Source: Parus major | Lineage: Eukaryota > Chordata > Aves > Passeriformes > Paridae | Direction: 5' to 3' | Assembly: GCF_001522545.3 (NCBI RefSeq) | Contig: NC_031797.1 | Location: 2,729,836 to 2,793,835 of the forward strand | Length of the DNA stretch: 64,000 bases | Position numbers and translations under genes: made by a program | The notes under the pieces: model-generated | Told to the model about the DNA's origin: nothing | The model's database searches: none | What the model saw: only the letters and a program-made list of their open reading frames with translations | Part shown: positions 25,239 through 49,248 of the stretch, piece by piece | Numbering within the stretch: the first letter of the stretch is position 1 | Layout of the letters: each line of letters starts with the position of its first letter

Positions 25239-27575
25239 ATGGAGCACCTGCAGACTCTCCTGCTGTCCCTCCTGCTGGTGATGTGTCCCCCAGCCAGCAC
25301 CAGTAAGTAGAGTGGGCTGGAGGTGAGGAGAGGGTTGGGGAAGGATGAATCTCAGCCCTGTGGCCCCCAAACCCCTCATCCCCAGCCCCATCCATTGCAG
25401 ATTATCCCTGGAAGTGGAAGGAGAGAGGAGGAGAAGCCAAGGCAGCCTCCAGGGCACACCCCACCCCCTACATGGCCTACCTGCAGGGGAAGGACAAGAA
25501 CTTCTGTGGGGGCTTCCTCGTGGCCCCCGGCTGGGTGATGACGGCGGCTCAGTGCCTCGTGTAAGTCCTGCTGTGTCCACACAGCCCCTGCAGTGAGCTG
25601 TCTGCTCCACCACAGCCTGGGGAGCATCTCCTGAATGGGGGTCTCACTGCTGGGGTCACATCAGCCATGGCCAGGCTCTTTCCCTGGTGGGCAGCACAGG
25701 GCAGGGCACGGTTTGGGGACAGCTCTGAGCCCCATCTCTCTCCCCAGCCCGCCCTCAGATATTTACCCTGACTTTTTCTCCCACTCTGTGACTTTTAGTT
25801 TTCCCAGATGTCAACAATGGGAGGTCAGAGTGGCTTCTTCCCTTGCTGGCACTGACCTGCTGTCAGGCTTTGTCCTTTCTGCCACCAACTTGTTTGTTGG
25901 CAGAAATATTTGCTATGAGACAGCTGCTTGCCCAGCCCTTTTCCACCAGTCCAGCTGGGGTATGGAAGGGCAGGAGGACTTTTCCAGATGTGCACAGCTC
26001 TGGGTGTAGCTTCCACACACCTCAGGGCTGACAGCTCTGCCCTGGTGCCAGTGACAGGCTCAGGGCCAGTCCCCACTCCTGGGCAGAAAAAGAGAGAACT
26101 GAGGAGCCTGGAGGCCTGAGCCTCACCTGGGAGCTTGGGAAGGACTCCTGCACATCCCCAAGGTCCTTTCCAACCTTCCTGAGGCAGCACTTTCTGTGGG
26201 TGATGTAGAGGACAGAGAACTATCCTGATTTAAAAACCCCTGGACTTCCATGGGCCTGTGAAGCCCAGAAAAAGAGAGCAGCAGCATTGGAGCAAATGTG
26301 CCCAGCTTCAGGTCTGGAGATAAAGGAGCCCTTGCAGAGCTCTGCTCTGTCAGGTGGGAGCTTGCTCTGCCTCTTGGCTGGGCAGATTCCCTGGCAGAGC
26401 CCCTTGCTCCCACCATTCTTCTTTAAAAAGTGCATGTATAATATATTGTGTGTGTAGGGAATGTATGTACACTCCCTCTGTGTCATTGGACTCTCCTGGG
26501 AGATGAACCTCAGTGCTCCCAGGCAAGACAGGGACAAGCTGGTGACACCCACTGTGCTTGATTTCACCAGCCACAAACCTCTGACGGTCATCCTGGGAGC
26601 CCACACGCTCCAGAGGAGAGAGGACAGCTGGCAAACCTTCGAGGTCAAGGAGTACCACTGCCACCCGGGTTTTACAAGCCCTAAGAAGGGAAATGACATC
26701 CTTTTGCTGAAGGTAACCTGGCCCTGATTGCAGAGCTGAGCTGGAGTAGAAGGGGACGGTGGATTCCAGGCCAAACACTCATCTCTGTGTTTCCTGTCCC
26801 CTTGCCCAGCTGAATGGCAATGCCACCAGCAACAGCCACGTCAGGCCCATTTCCTTTGAGAAATCCAAAGTTCGTGGTGGGAGCGAGTGCAGCGTGGCTG
26901 GCTGGGGACACAGGACAGCTGATGTCACCCTGCGTGAGGCCACTGTCACCGTCATCAGACAAAGGGACTGCCTCAGCCACTACCCAGGACTCGCTGACAA
27001 CTTGATTTGTGGCCGCAGCAGATCCTCTGGGGTACCTGAAAAGGTCAGTCTCTGGTCAGGGAGGAGGAGGAGGATGAGGGGGAGGTTTTAGCCAGGGAGA
27101 AGAGGAACCTTGTCATGGCACAGGACCTGGGAGTCAGCAGGGGGACAATGGCTTGGCCAGAGGGGTTCACCCTGAATCTCATTGTTGGTCTGAGTGTGCT
27201 TCGTATCTGAAGCCAACAGAAGGGCAGAAATGAAGCTTCAGTGTTCCCCCAGCTGTGTCCCTGACAAAGCTGCCACCAAAGGGATAACTCTCCCTTGTGG
27301 AGGCAGAGTTATCCCCATCCACTGTGAGTCCAGGCCTCTGCTGGGGGAGCTCTGTGCTGGTGTTTGCAGCCTCCCTGTTCTTTGCAAAGGCTCTCCTTCT
27401 CATAACCCAGCACTGATCTCTCTGTTCCTTCCCACAGGGTGATGCTGGGGATCCGCTGGTCTGCAACAACAAAGCCTACGGCATCTTCTCCTACAGACAC
27501 AACAACTGGCCTGGCTTCTACACACACATCGCTCCTTTCCTCCCCTGGGTCAACAGCGTCATGAAGTCAGCGTGA
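25239..27575 (+). CDS. Granzyme/chymase-like pseudoprotease (triad His and Ser lost)
   Basis: Five exons, 25239-25302, 25401-25560, 26571-26712, 26810-27043 and 27438-27575, form an uninterrupted 245-aa frame. All introns are GT-AG and phases match the neighbouring protease. A hydrophobic signal peptide covers about residues 1-20. The S1A fold is recognisable: [56 protein letters not shown] and PFLPWVNSVM. Catalytic His is Gln (Q72) and catalytic Ser is Ala (A203); only the Asp (D117) remains. The mature N-terminus expected as I-I/V-G-G reads E-R-G-G (29-32), so zymogen activation in the usual way is impossible. Cysteines for three disulfides remain, and an extra one is in EYHCHP (C105). One sequon (NAT) occurs. 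The mature chain has about 28 Lys/Arg against 17 Asp/Glu. By analogy with azurocidin it may act as a binding or antimicrobial protein; this is inference. A young pseudogene is the alternative. Confidence 0.85.
26140..26176 (+). repeat. Possible old CR1 tail fragment
   Basis: The stretch GGACTCCTGCACATCCCC followed by AAGGTCCTTTCCAACC resembles the conserved CR1 3' end. It is short, and no terminal octamers follow. It lies in the large intron 2 of the pseudoprotease gene. Confidence 0.3.
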
Positions 27576-28080
27576 CCCTGCTCCCCCTGCAGAGCCCCGT
27601 CCTCACCAGCTTCCTTTCCCTTTCTCCCTGGAAAACATCTCCCACTGCTCCTCGTGAATGGGGCAAGGACTTCTCTGTGGCCAAGCCGAGCTGTGTCCGT
27701 GGTGGGGCTGGCACTGAGGTTGTGCCCTGGCTGTGTTTGTCCCCTGTGCACATGGGGAGTGCCTGCTGCCCTTCCCTGCTGCCCTGACTGAGCCCTCCGT
27801 GGCTCCAGCTGCGGAGAGGGAGCAGCAGGACGGCCCAGAGAGGTTCCAGGAGCTGGGGAGATGTCTGTAACCCTCAGGGGAAGGCTGCACAATGAGATCA
27901 GAGGGATCCAAAGAGCAGCCTCCTCCCTGTGTGTCATTTGTGACACCACACATCTGGCTGTCCAAGCTCCAAGGAGGACACTTCCAGCTCCTGCTTCACT
28001 ACTGCTGTCCCTACCTCTGAAACTGCTGCCTCCTCTCTCCCCTCTTCTGTAGCTCCAGTGTCGTGGGAACACATAAAAAC

Positions 28081-28086
28081 AATAAA
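28081..28086 (+). terminator. Probable poly(A) signal of the pseudoprotease gene
   Basis: AATAAA lies 505 bases past the stop codon at 27573-27575, within ACAATAAATC. It is the first canonical signal downstream on the plus strand, so 27576 to about 28105 is interpreted as 3' UTR. Confidence 0.55.
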
Positions 28087-28109
28087 TCTCCTCAGCATGT
28101 GAAAGCCTT

Positions 28110-31100
28110 TTTCCTGGTGCAATTTGGATTTCTCTGGGCCACTGGCTCCAGTCCTGGACAGCTCAGGAGAAAGCCACAGCTCAAAGAGCTGAATCCCAAG
28201 CTGGAGGTTTCTACCTCAATCAATGGCCTCTGTTTTCTGTGCCATCTAAACCTCCAGAACTGATGTCCAGTCTGGATTTCAGAGCAGGGACTCTCCTCAC
28301 TCCCTCCAGGGAGCTCCAAGCTGATAGTTCAGGGGATTTCCTCACTCCATCACCTCCTTTCACCATGAGCCTCTCTCAATTCTACCCCATCTCACCTCTG
28401 GTTGCCATTCCACACAAAACCAGCATCTTCCCCCCAGTGCACCTCTGTCACTCACAGATGTTCATCAGGGCACACTGAATGTGAAGCTGGCAGCAAAGAG
28501 AGGAACCACACTGTCCCACCATGGCCTGACAGCCAGTAAATATTTTATTTCTACATGTCATGGTTTAAGACAAAAAAAAGTAAACCCCTGCCTCTTCTAC
28601 AATAGAGCTTAAAAATATTGCAACCTGAGGAAATTAATCTGGAGATTTGGCAAGAGACCCAGCAAGAGGAGCTCAAACACTTCCGTCAGATGTTTAGGAT
28701 TTCGTTGACAAAAACACACTTCTGGGGAGTGTTTGCCTTTCCTTCTGCTCACCTCTGTCCAAAGGTGACTTGTCAGAGGCCATTCCAACATCTGTGGCAG
28801 CACTGGATATGAAACACAAGGCCCAAGATGTGAAGACTCCAAATATTTTCCAAACCTTATAATTCAAAGTGTCTAAAAGCCCCCAGGTCACTCACCTGAC
28901 TAAGAAAAGCTGCATCTGAGCAGAGTTATCAGTGGTTTTTGCTGTGGGTGATGATGCATGAGGAAAGCACCTCTAGCACAATTCTGCTGAGTTTTCCATG
29001 CCCAGAGTGCCCTCTTTGGGTTGGCATCAGGGTGTGTTCTTGAAGGTTCTATCTCTAAACAACTTCCAAACCCATCCAAAACAACTTCCCTCTTGCAGTT
29101 TGGAAGCAAATTCATGGCTGAGCTGAGGAAAGGAAACCTCTTTCCCCCAGGGTTCTTTACATCATTTAATCTGCTCTGAATCAAGGGTTGCAAAGCTGAC
29201 ATTGAGCAGAGACTTCTTTTCTATTGAGGCTGCCAAATCCTGCCCAGAATTTCCCAGTTCTCATCCTGCATCTCCTGTGCAAAGTCTGTCACCTCTTGGA
29301 GAGCTGGAGACTGAAGGCCTGAGTCCCTGGGAGGGAGGATGGGAACCAGCAGAGCAGGAGAGACCTGTCTTTGGGGAGCTCCATAAAAACACCATTTATT
29401 TCCATGGCCAGGAGCTACAGATACTCACCTGAGATGAAGGGAGGAGCAGCTCCAGGAGCAGTGAGTGCACAGGAGTGGCCAGGGACAAATAAAAGCACTT
29501 GGCCAGGGGTGTAGAACAGCCCTGGGCAGAAGCTGAGGTCCCTGACAAGCCACATCCTCACCCAGCTCAGCTGCTGGGGTTACCCAGAAGCTTCACACAA
29601 CCCAAGTGTGGAGTCTTTGTCACACAGTCCAGCATGGGAGCCACAAAAACCCTTCAAAAGTCGTCAGTTCTCCACCCATGGTGGTGGAGATGTTACAAAA
29701 ATTGCTTGTGGAGGGTTAACTTCCTGGTCAGGCTGCATGGCAGGAGATAAAGCAGCTGGAGGACAATTATACCAAACTGGTATCACTGGGAGAGCACACA
29801 GGAAGCAGCTTGGGTCAGAAGGAGCCCTCGCTGAGCCCAGGGCTTGAGGAGCTCTTGACAGAAATGTTCCAACAGCAGCTGCCATTCCACAGACCAAGCT
29901 GGTCCTGAGCTCCTGAGCTGCACATCAGCTTCAGAGTCCTGTGTGGGATCAGGATAACACAGGGGAGAAACCTGGGCTACAGGAGGGAGGCTTTATATTC
30001 CTGCTTTATAAATTCCAAATGACATTTTATTCTTATGCTGGACAGATACTTCCCTCTCTTCCCAAGAGGGCAAAGGGGATGTTCAAAGGAAAGAGCTTCC
30101 TCCTGCTGGGAGGATGATGTTTGTCCAAGGACAAGGCAAATCCCAAACTCTCTCTTCTTTGCCCTTTTCTTGCATATGGGATTTTTTTAATATGAAAAAT
30201 ACAAAAATTTATTTCTTTCATGTCTGGTTTACCTGTGTGCACAACCCCAAGCACCTGCTGTGGTGTTGGCAGGGACATCCAGTGGCCAGGTCTAAAGTGA
30301 TTTGCAGCCCTGCCACAACCCTGGCCCAGCTCACTTTATCAGGACACTGCCCTGGCCCCCAGCCCAGCTGGGGCAGCCCTGCTTTGCTGTCCCTCCCTGT
30401 GGAGCAGGCTCCAGGCCACAGGAACACTCCAGGCAGTGGCCCCGTGCCACAGCCTCCAGTGCTCCCAACACCTCTCCTTGCAGGATGGGCACAGGAGGAT
30501 AGAGGAGCCAAGGGCCTCTGGGGTGTGGAGCTGGTGAGGAGGAGCTCTCTGAGCTGCTGGGAACACTTTATCCAGCCTGGGCTGGAGTGCTGCTTGGGAA
30601 AGCAGCAACTGTGAGCCTCCTGCATGGGCTCCCATCTGCCGCCTTCCCTGGGCTGCCCCAGCCTCCTGCTCCTCCACTGCCACGCTCCAGGGACAGCCCC
30701 ACGCACACCTGGAGGCTGCAAAAGGCCAAAACACGAGGCCAGCTGGGAATACTGGGTGTTAAAGGCTTCATCTTTTCCTGGAAGAGCCTCAAGTTGTTGC
30801 TTTGCTTTATTTAAACAGAGGATTTGGCTCTTTGCAAAGAGCAGCACAAAACGCGACTCACGGAGCCGAGGACACGAACAGGGAGCTGCTCCTCAGCTGT
30901 GAGGGGACACAGCCACTGAGAAAAGCAATAAAAGCTCACCCATAAGTAAAAAAGTGACAATTTAAACCCTTGCCAGTGCTCTGGCTGCCAGATCACTGCT
31001 CCCTTCCTGGTGGGAGACAACAGAATGTTTCAGGCTGCCCAGGAGCTGCAGCTTCACCTGCGCTAAGTGACCTCAAAGGGAGCAGAACATCCTCAGCTGC

Positions 31101-31705
31101 AGCTTCCTGAAAACACAGGAAACCTTTGCATAGAGGAAATTGGCCATCTCTACCCACTCCCAGCTGATTTAATGCAACATTCCTGGAGAATGAGCCCAGA
31201 GAAAAGGAATTAAGCTCTATAAACTCCATCTCAGGAAATGGCTTTGTGGAAGTTTTCACAGTCATCCAGCCCTGGACTCCTTAAGGGACGATTTTAAGCC
31301 ACGTTTCATATTTCAGTCCACGTTTCTAACAGACAAGACTGGAAGCAGTTCTGGTTCCACCAACATTCCTGATATTGGCAACAGAGATCCTGCTTGGAAC
31401 TGTGCCTACAACTGGCTGACACCACAGCAAGAGGCAGCAGCAAACACCAACAACTTCCCTTAGAAATCCTACCCCAAAATCCTGGAAAACTTCAAAATCA
31501 AGATGCCACCATTGCATCTCTGCACCTTAAACCCCCAGTCAGACACTGCTCACGCTTCAGAATTATTGGTACAGTGCATAATATATAATTATGGTGTGTT
31601 ATACCTTCTATTTACCAAAACATTTGTTTCTATATCTCAGAGTCCTGATTTTCTGCAGAAGAAGGAGAGGGGAAGACAGGAGAGAAGAAACACACACACA
31701 ACCAC
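28110..31705. other. Intergenic DNA between the pseudoprotease and the GNA11 3' end
   Basis: No coding exon, RNA gene or well-defined repeat is recognised. No G-alpha exon motifs ([19 protein letters not shown] or similar) are seen on either strand, which matters because GNA15 would be expected near here. Confidence 0.5.
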
Positions 31706-31709
31706 CACG

Positions 31710-34700
31710 GCTTTTAGGAACAAAATTTATTCCAATTTCAAACAGAGAGTTTATTTCAGGAGAAAGATATGAAAATCAATTTCCATCAGATATTTCTGTA
31801 ATAAGCGTGTTGCCCAGCAGTCAGAGTGGGATCATTCCAAGAAACAATCACACTCCTGGACTGGAATGAGACAGTTTGGAGTCTGAATAGATCCTGACAC
31901 TGGGCATCTTATTCAGAAACTCCTTTACCCCACCCTCTTCCCTCCCCGCCCCCCAACACGCACAACAATACATGCATTGCAAATGACAAGGTTTAAAAAC
32001 AGCATTTTATATAGTATTCTTTTTAAATAGGATAATGTTTAAATTGTCTTAAATCAGGATCCTATAATATACAAGTATAACCAAATAATTTCCACCACAT
32101 TGGCACTTGTAAAGAGTCTCTGGCACTACTAAAGAAGGGGCATTGGCACAAACCATACTCTTAAAAAACTGGGTGCTGCATAACACACTTTATCTCTGCT
32201 GGACTCTAACGACCTGGGCTCTGTACAGGACAATACAATGGTCAGCACACTCTGGAAGTACTTTTTTTTTTTTTTGTCTATTTTTTTTTTAATTTTTTTT
32301 TAATCTTTTTTATTTTATTTTATTTTTTTTAACCAATAAAACACATGAAGAAAAACCATAGTTGAACGCAAGGCCAACATTGCTAGGAAGCAACAACAAG
32401 AGACCAAAGAATCCAACTCGAGGAGAAGGGGGGAGGCAGGAAGGGCAGGAGCTGACACGCTGCAGCTGGAAGGGGCTTTTGCTCACCAGGTAGCCAATCC
32501 ACATGGAATGGTGCAAGGAAAAGGGATGGTCCTCTGCTCACTGACTTCAAGTTTCAAATTGGTTCAAAGTATGATGGTTTCTTTAACAGAACAAAGATTA
32601 AAAGTACACAAGGAGCAGAGGTTAGCAAGGAGACCAACTCCTCAGACTCTAGATTCCCTACAACAACCCAATTTTACCTCTCTTCTGAAAGTCACTCTCA
32701 ACCTGCAGAGAATTCTGACAGGCCTCGCTTTCAGAAAGGTTGATACAGGCAAATTTGGTTTTAAGGTTTGGCACTTTTGCTAGGGCAGGCATTTGCCAGC
32801 CAACAGAGACAGGAGCCAGTTCTGCAGGAGCACTTCACTGGCCAAGCTGGAGGCACACAAGCAGCTGCTTACTAAGGAAAGCACGTGCTAACACTGCTAT
32901 CTCCTCACACATGATACAGTCACAGACAACTCCAGGTGATGTGTACAGGTCTGACCCATTCCTTCCCCAGTCCAGGAGGAGGTTGCAGGAACTCAACGAG
33001 AGCCACTGAGCAACGCTCGGCCCTTCCCTCCCCGCCCTGAGCCAGTTCTCAGGCCAACAGCTTCCCCAAGCAGGTGCCCCACAAGGTACAGCACATTCCC
33101 TAAATCCTTGTGCCCACAGCCTCCCACAATTGCCTGCCACGATGCAGAGTCACTCTGCAAGAGACAGATGCCAAGATCCCTCCTCCTGTGCCAGGGCAGC
33201 AGCTCTTAAAGAAAGGGGAAGGTACAAAACAAGACGAAAAAAAGTTTCTGATTCAAGTGGAAGTACCACCATCATTCACCTTGGAAAAGAGAAACTTCTG
33301 GGAAGTCATTTTCCAAGAAGCTGTTTATCAGTGCCAGGCTCATTGCTGGCAACAGCTGTAGTGTGAACCATTTACAAAAGGATCACAGAAGCGGAAGAGG
33401 CTGGTGCTGCCGTCTGCTTCAGAGGAACAGCACTTAGAATACATGAAGATGATTATAAATTCCTTTTTATAAGACAATTTCTACAAACTGGATCATTTTG
33501 GCATAAAGATTTAAAAAAAAAAATTAAAAAAAAAAGCAGTAAAATTGATGCAAAGCTGTCTGACACATGGGAATCCCTCTCATTCCTCCCAAGGGTTAAA
33601 TGCAGTCCAGAGCATGGCTAGTCTAAAGAGATGCTATGTTTCCCTCAGCATCACCACTCAGACTGGCTCTTCAGCTGTTGGTCCCATGGCTACTGTTCCA
33701 ACTAGAGCTCTGTAATCACTTGGAGCAGAGCTTGCTTTGCTCTGTAGTGCTCTGAGCCCACAGAGGCTTTGCTCAGCTACTCGGGAAAATGAGGGACCTA
33801 TCAACAGAATTATTCAAAATTATGTCCCCTCCATAGTTTAGTGTTCTAGATCAAAGCATTTTAAGCATCTCAGACAGATAGATTTACTCTTACAATGTTG
33901 TGCAAAACACTGATGTAGTGCTCTGTCTACAAAAGAGACAAAATATCAACAGCCCCCTTCAACAGTGCAGCTCATTTAGTCTTTTTTCTACTGGCAGCCT
34001 TCAAGGGGGCAATCTGGTTGATCCAGAGAATTTGGACCCAATGCTACTCGTTGGAATTGAAACAGAAGCATCAGTGATGGCTGACTGACACATGTCCAGA
34101 CGTGGGTCACATCTCCTGCTTCCCACTCTCTCTCTCCCTGCCTTGCCGATGCACTTCTCTCTCCCAGGCTGGCAGCAGCCCTCCAGCACCTGGACCTGCC
34201 TCAGCTCCTGGAAAATAAAGCTCTCCTAAGGGCAAAGGCTTCACCTCCTCCTGCTCAGTGGAGGTTCAGGAGGCATTCAGAATCCAGAACTACATCCACT
34301 CTGCCTTCCAGCAAGTGCTGCTGCCTCTCTTCTCCTCTCCTGCTGCACCAGGAGCAGCCAGGGCAGGGCTCTCTGGATTCTGCAGCAGCTAACAGTGATC
34401 ACAGGCACCCTGGAGCAAGGATGTGTGCAAGGCTTCCAAAGAGGATCCCACACTCCTCCAAAGAGGGACACAGCAGCGTGTGCCTCAGGGGAATGCACAA
34501 ACAGGAGAGACACAACTGCTGCTCCCTCCAAGAGCTATCCTCAATCTCCCCAAGTAAGAATCCTACCAGAGCCTGGCACCCTCCAGCTCTGGTCCTCTCT
34601 GAAACTCTGCAAGCTGGACAAGGCTGAGGAATTCTTACAAAGTCATTCACACACTGGCACAAAATGCAATAAAACAAGGCTTGATTGCTACGAGGCAGCA

Positions 34701-35832
34701 AGGAAAGACCTAGAGGATGGCACGGGACTAAGGTTTTCAATCCAGGCAAAGTCTGATGGCACAATCACTCAGTGTGCTTTTGGTAACTGCTGCATAGAGA
34801 AGTTGCTGATTGATATCAAAAACTCTACCCAACAAAACAGTTCCTCTCTGCAGACTGAGCCTTGTGCACGCACGGCCACGCACTTTGTGGTGTGGGTGGG
34901 ATGTGTTTATGTGTGTGGAAAAGGAGAAAAAAAAAATTAAAAAAGAAGAAATAAAAATGAAATAAAATAAAGAACAATTACAGTCAGGCACTTCCCCAGG
35001 CTCAGCAGCTATTGCTCCAAGAGCTTCCATCATTTGTAGTCCATGAACAAAATACAGCAACACATAGCAAACTATGTATAGAACATCAATAATTTAAAAA
35101 AAAAAAAAATCACAGTCTCCATACCTTTTATAATTGATAACAAAAAATTACTCAGAACATATAAAGAATGGAAAAGTGATGGCTTTTTTTTTTGTTTGTT
35201 TGTTTTGCCTTTTTCTTTTTTTTTTTTGCACAATAGTTGGAGAGCAATTGCTCCTCCCCAACATTTCATCACAGTGAACCATGGAGCGTGTCCTGGGGAA
35301 GGGAAAGGAAAGAAGGAGGGGAAGGAAGCAGGATTAGCAAATTACACCAGAGGCACCCTCTAGCACAAGGCAAAGGGACCAGTAGCATTCTGCACTCCCA
35401 CAGTCCAGTGAATTCACAATCTCAGCTGGAAAGTGTTGGGGATTTTTGGTTTTTTTTTCTACATATACCACGGGAATGAAAGGGGGGGGGAAAAAAAAGG
35501 TGGCTTAGCAACAAAGGAAAGATCAAGATGAGGCTGCCTTAGCTGCTTGGCAAAAATTAAGAAGTAAGCAAGGTGCTGAAGAAATGAGGCATATCCCCGT
35601 TAACTGTGACATAAAAGCAATTTGTTAAAAATATGAAATCAACTACTCTGTGGACAGAGACATGAGACTCCAGGATAACACCGAGCACTTGCCACTCCAC
35701 AGATCAGACAATTTGCAATCATTACATCATCAAAAATTAAAACTTTTTTTTTTTTTTCCTGTCATATTTAAAATTTCATTTTTTTGTCTTTTCTTCACAA
35801 AGAAGCCTCTCAAGGGGCAAGAGCAGAGCAGG
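31710..35832 (-). other. GNA11: Probable GNA11 3' UTR
   Basis: The minus-strand interval after the GNA11 stop codon has no exon of another gene and many A- and T-homopolymers (for example near 32262-32330, 33510-33535, 35097-35109 and 35740-35760). Two minus-strand AATAAA signals at 31750-31755 and 31726-31731 are good candidates for its end. Known GNA11 transcripts have 3' UTRs of several kilobases. The exact end is inferred. Confidence 0.5.
31726..31731 (-). terminator. Candidate GNA11 poly(A) signal
   Basis: AATAAA on the minus strand, with a second copy 24 bases upstream (31750-31755). Both lie past the 3' UTR-like A/T-rich region of GNA11. Confidence 0.45.
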
Positions 35833-47200
<11,368 letters not shown>

Positions 47201-48980
47201 CCTTACGGTGCCGGCCCTGTGCTCCAGGCTCCGGCCACTGCCCTGTCCCTCCAGGGCCACACCGAGCCTGCCAGCTGAGCTCTCTGGCTGCCACCTCCGA
47301 GCCGTCCCTCGCTCTCCATCTCTCCACACAGCGGCTCTCAGAGCTGGCTTTATCCCAGGTTTTCTCATTACTTCCCACCGGGTGCCTGTTGACCTGTAGC
47401 AGGTCCTCCAGTCAGCAGCCTGATGCATCCCCTCCATGCCACAGCCTTGTGCTCGTTCTTTTGCTGCCAGTGCGGCTTTATCTGCCAGAGCAGCCCCCTG
47501 TGCTCTGTGGGAACCTGCCCCAAGCACTGTACCTGCCGCCTGGACTCTCCACACACACATGCCCCCCTCTTGCAGGCACCTGTGGTTGCATACCTCTTCC
47601 CCTGCCTTGCCTGGGGTCTGTATCTAAAACAGTTTTTTTGAAGGTCCTAAAAAGCACGATAGAGCTGTTACATACCTGCCTTCCACCAGCCTGGCTCATG
47701 CAGTGGTTTGCCAGTTCTTACCTCTTGGCAGTTTGGCTGAGACAGAAACACAAAATACTCACAAACAGATTCTATTTTCTATTTCAAATCTCTCTTATAC
47801 CTGTGCTATTCTCATGAGTTCTTTACCTCAATTAAAAGAAGCTTATATTTATTTTTTTTTCTGGTGGTCTCTACAGTTTGGCCTTTAACAGCATCACTAC
47901 TCAACTCCCTTTGTTACATTCTCTTTCCCTTACAAGCACCCCACAGCCAGGAGGACTGTTCCTCCCTCATCACAAACCTCTGCCAAAGGTGATGTGATCA
48001 TTTTGCTTTGGCAGCTGAAACTTACTCAGCAGACAGAAGGGCTCAGTACAGCCAGGATCAAAGGCACAGTGGCTGTTCCCTGTGACCTGTTGCCTTTTGG
48101 AAGTGCCAGGTGTGGACAGTCCTTAGGGACACAGGTTCCTGTAGCCCCTGCAGCACTGCCCTGACTGGGCAAACCACTTGACCTCTTTGCAGGTCCTCAG
48201 GCTGTGAGGGTAACACAGGTAACACATCTGGGACTGCTAAAGAGTTATCCAGTTGGGATTGCTGGGCTGCTCTGAACCACAAGGTGCTGTGTGTTGGAAG
48301 CTATTGTGTTGGAGGCTGTTGTTTTGGTTGCCTTCTCTTGGGCAGGATTGAAATCTAAAGGCCAGCAGATCCTGAAGAAATTTCCACAGCTTGCCAAAAG
48401 AAAAGGAGCAATAAAATTTATATCCAACCTCTGGACTGCTTGCTTGGTTCCTGCTGATGGGAAGCTTGGGTCCACAGATGTTAAATTTTGATGAATCCTG
48501 ATCAAAGTGTTGATTTAAGAATGACAGAACTGCCAGTCTCCAAGCAACAACAGCCCATCCTTTCCCTCTCTTTCTGCCCTAATGGAAAAGTTTTGGTGCT
48601 CAGAGGGTTCCCAGGAGACCTGGGGTTTCCCTCAGCTCTGTCACCAGCGTGCTGTGCAATTCCCTGGGCTCCATGTCCCTGTTCCTGCAGAAAGCTGATC
48701 CTGAACGTGTCAGGCCACTTCCAGAGCGACTGTTCCCATGGCCCACATTTGCAGCAGTTAATGCTGAGCCCAAAGATGACCCCCATTTCTCTACAGAGAG
48801 GAAGATCCCACGGCCCATCAAGATGCAGACACATCGTGCTGGGCAGCACTGCAGATATTTCAGAGTACCATCCCTTTTCTTCATTCTGGCCCCATTTCTT
48901 ACCTGCTTGTGAGTTCCAGATGTTTGAGAGCAGAGGGGAGCAGGCATTGCCAGCAGGTCAGGGAGGTGATCCTGCCAGGC

Positions 48981-49248
48981 TGGGGGAGTTCAGCCTGGAG
49001 AAAACCAAGAGGGGATTTTACCAACATCCACAAGTATCTGAAGGGAGGAGCCAGGGGATGGAGCAGTTTCTGCTCAGCTGCTGAGCAATAGGACAGTGGG
49101 CAGAAATCAATGCACAGGAAGTTCCAGCTTGAACATGAGGAAGAACTTTCCTGTGCTGCTGACAGAGCACAGGTTGCCCAGAGGGGTTGCAGAGTCTCCT
49201 TGTGATATTCAAAGGAGGAATGTGTCTGGACTCTCTCTGTGTGCTGAT
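48981..49248 (+). mobile_element. CR1 LINE 3'-region copy, forward orientation
   Basis: It follows CR1 in order: GAGTTCAGCCTGGAGAAAA, TATCTGAAGGGAGGAGCCA, GAGCAATAGGACAG, TGAGGAAGAACTTTCCTGTG, TGACAGAGCACAGGTTGCCC, AGAGGGGTTGCAGAGTCTCC and GATATTCAAAGG. It is diverged and lacks the terminal octamers. Confidence 0.88.
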
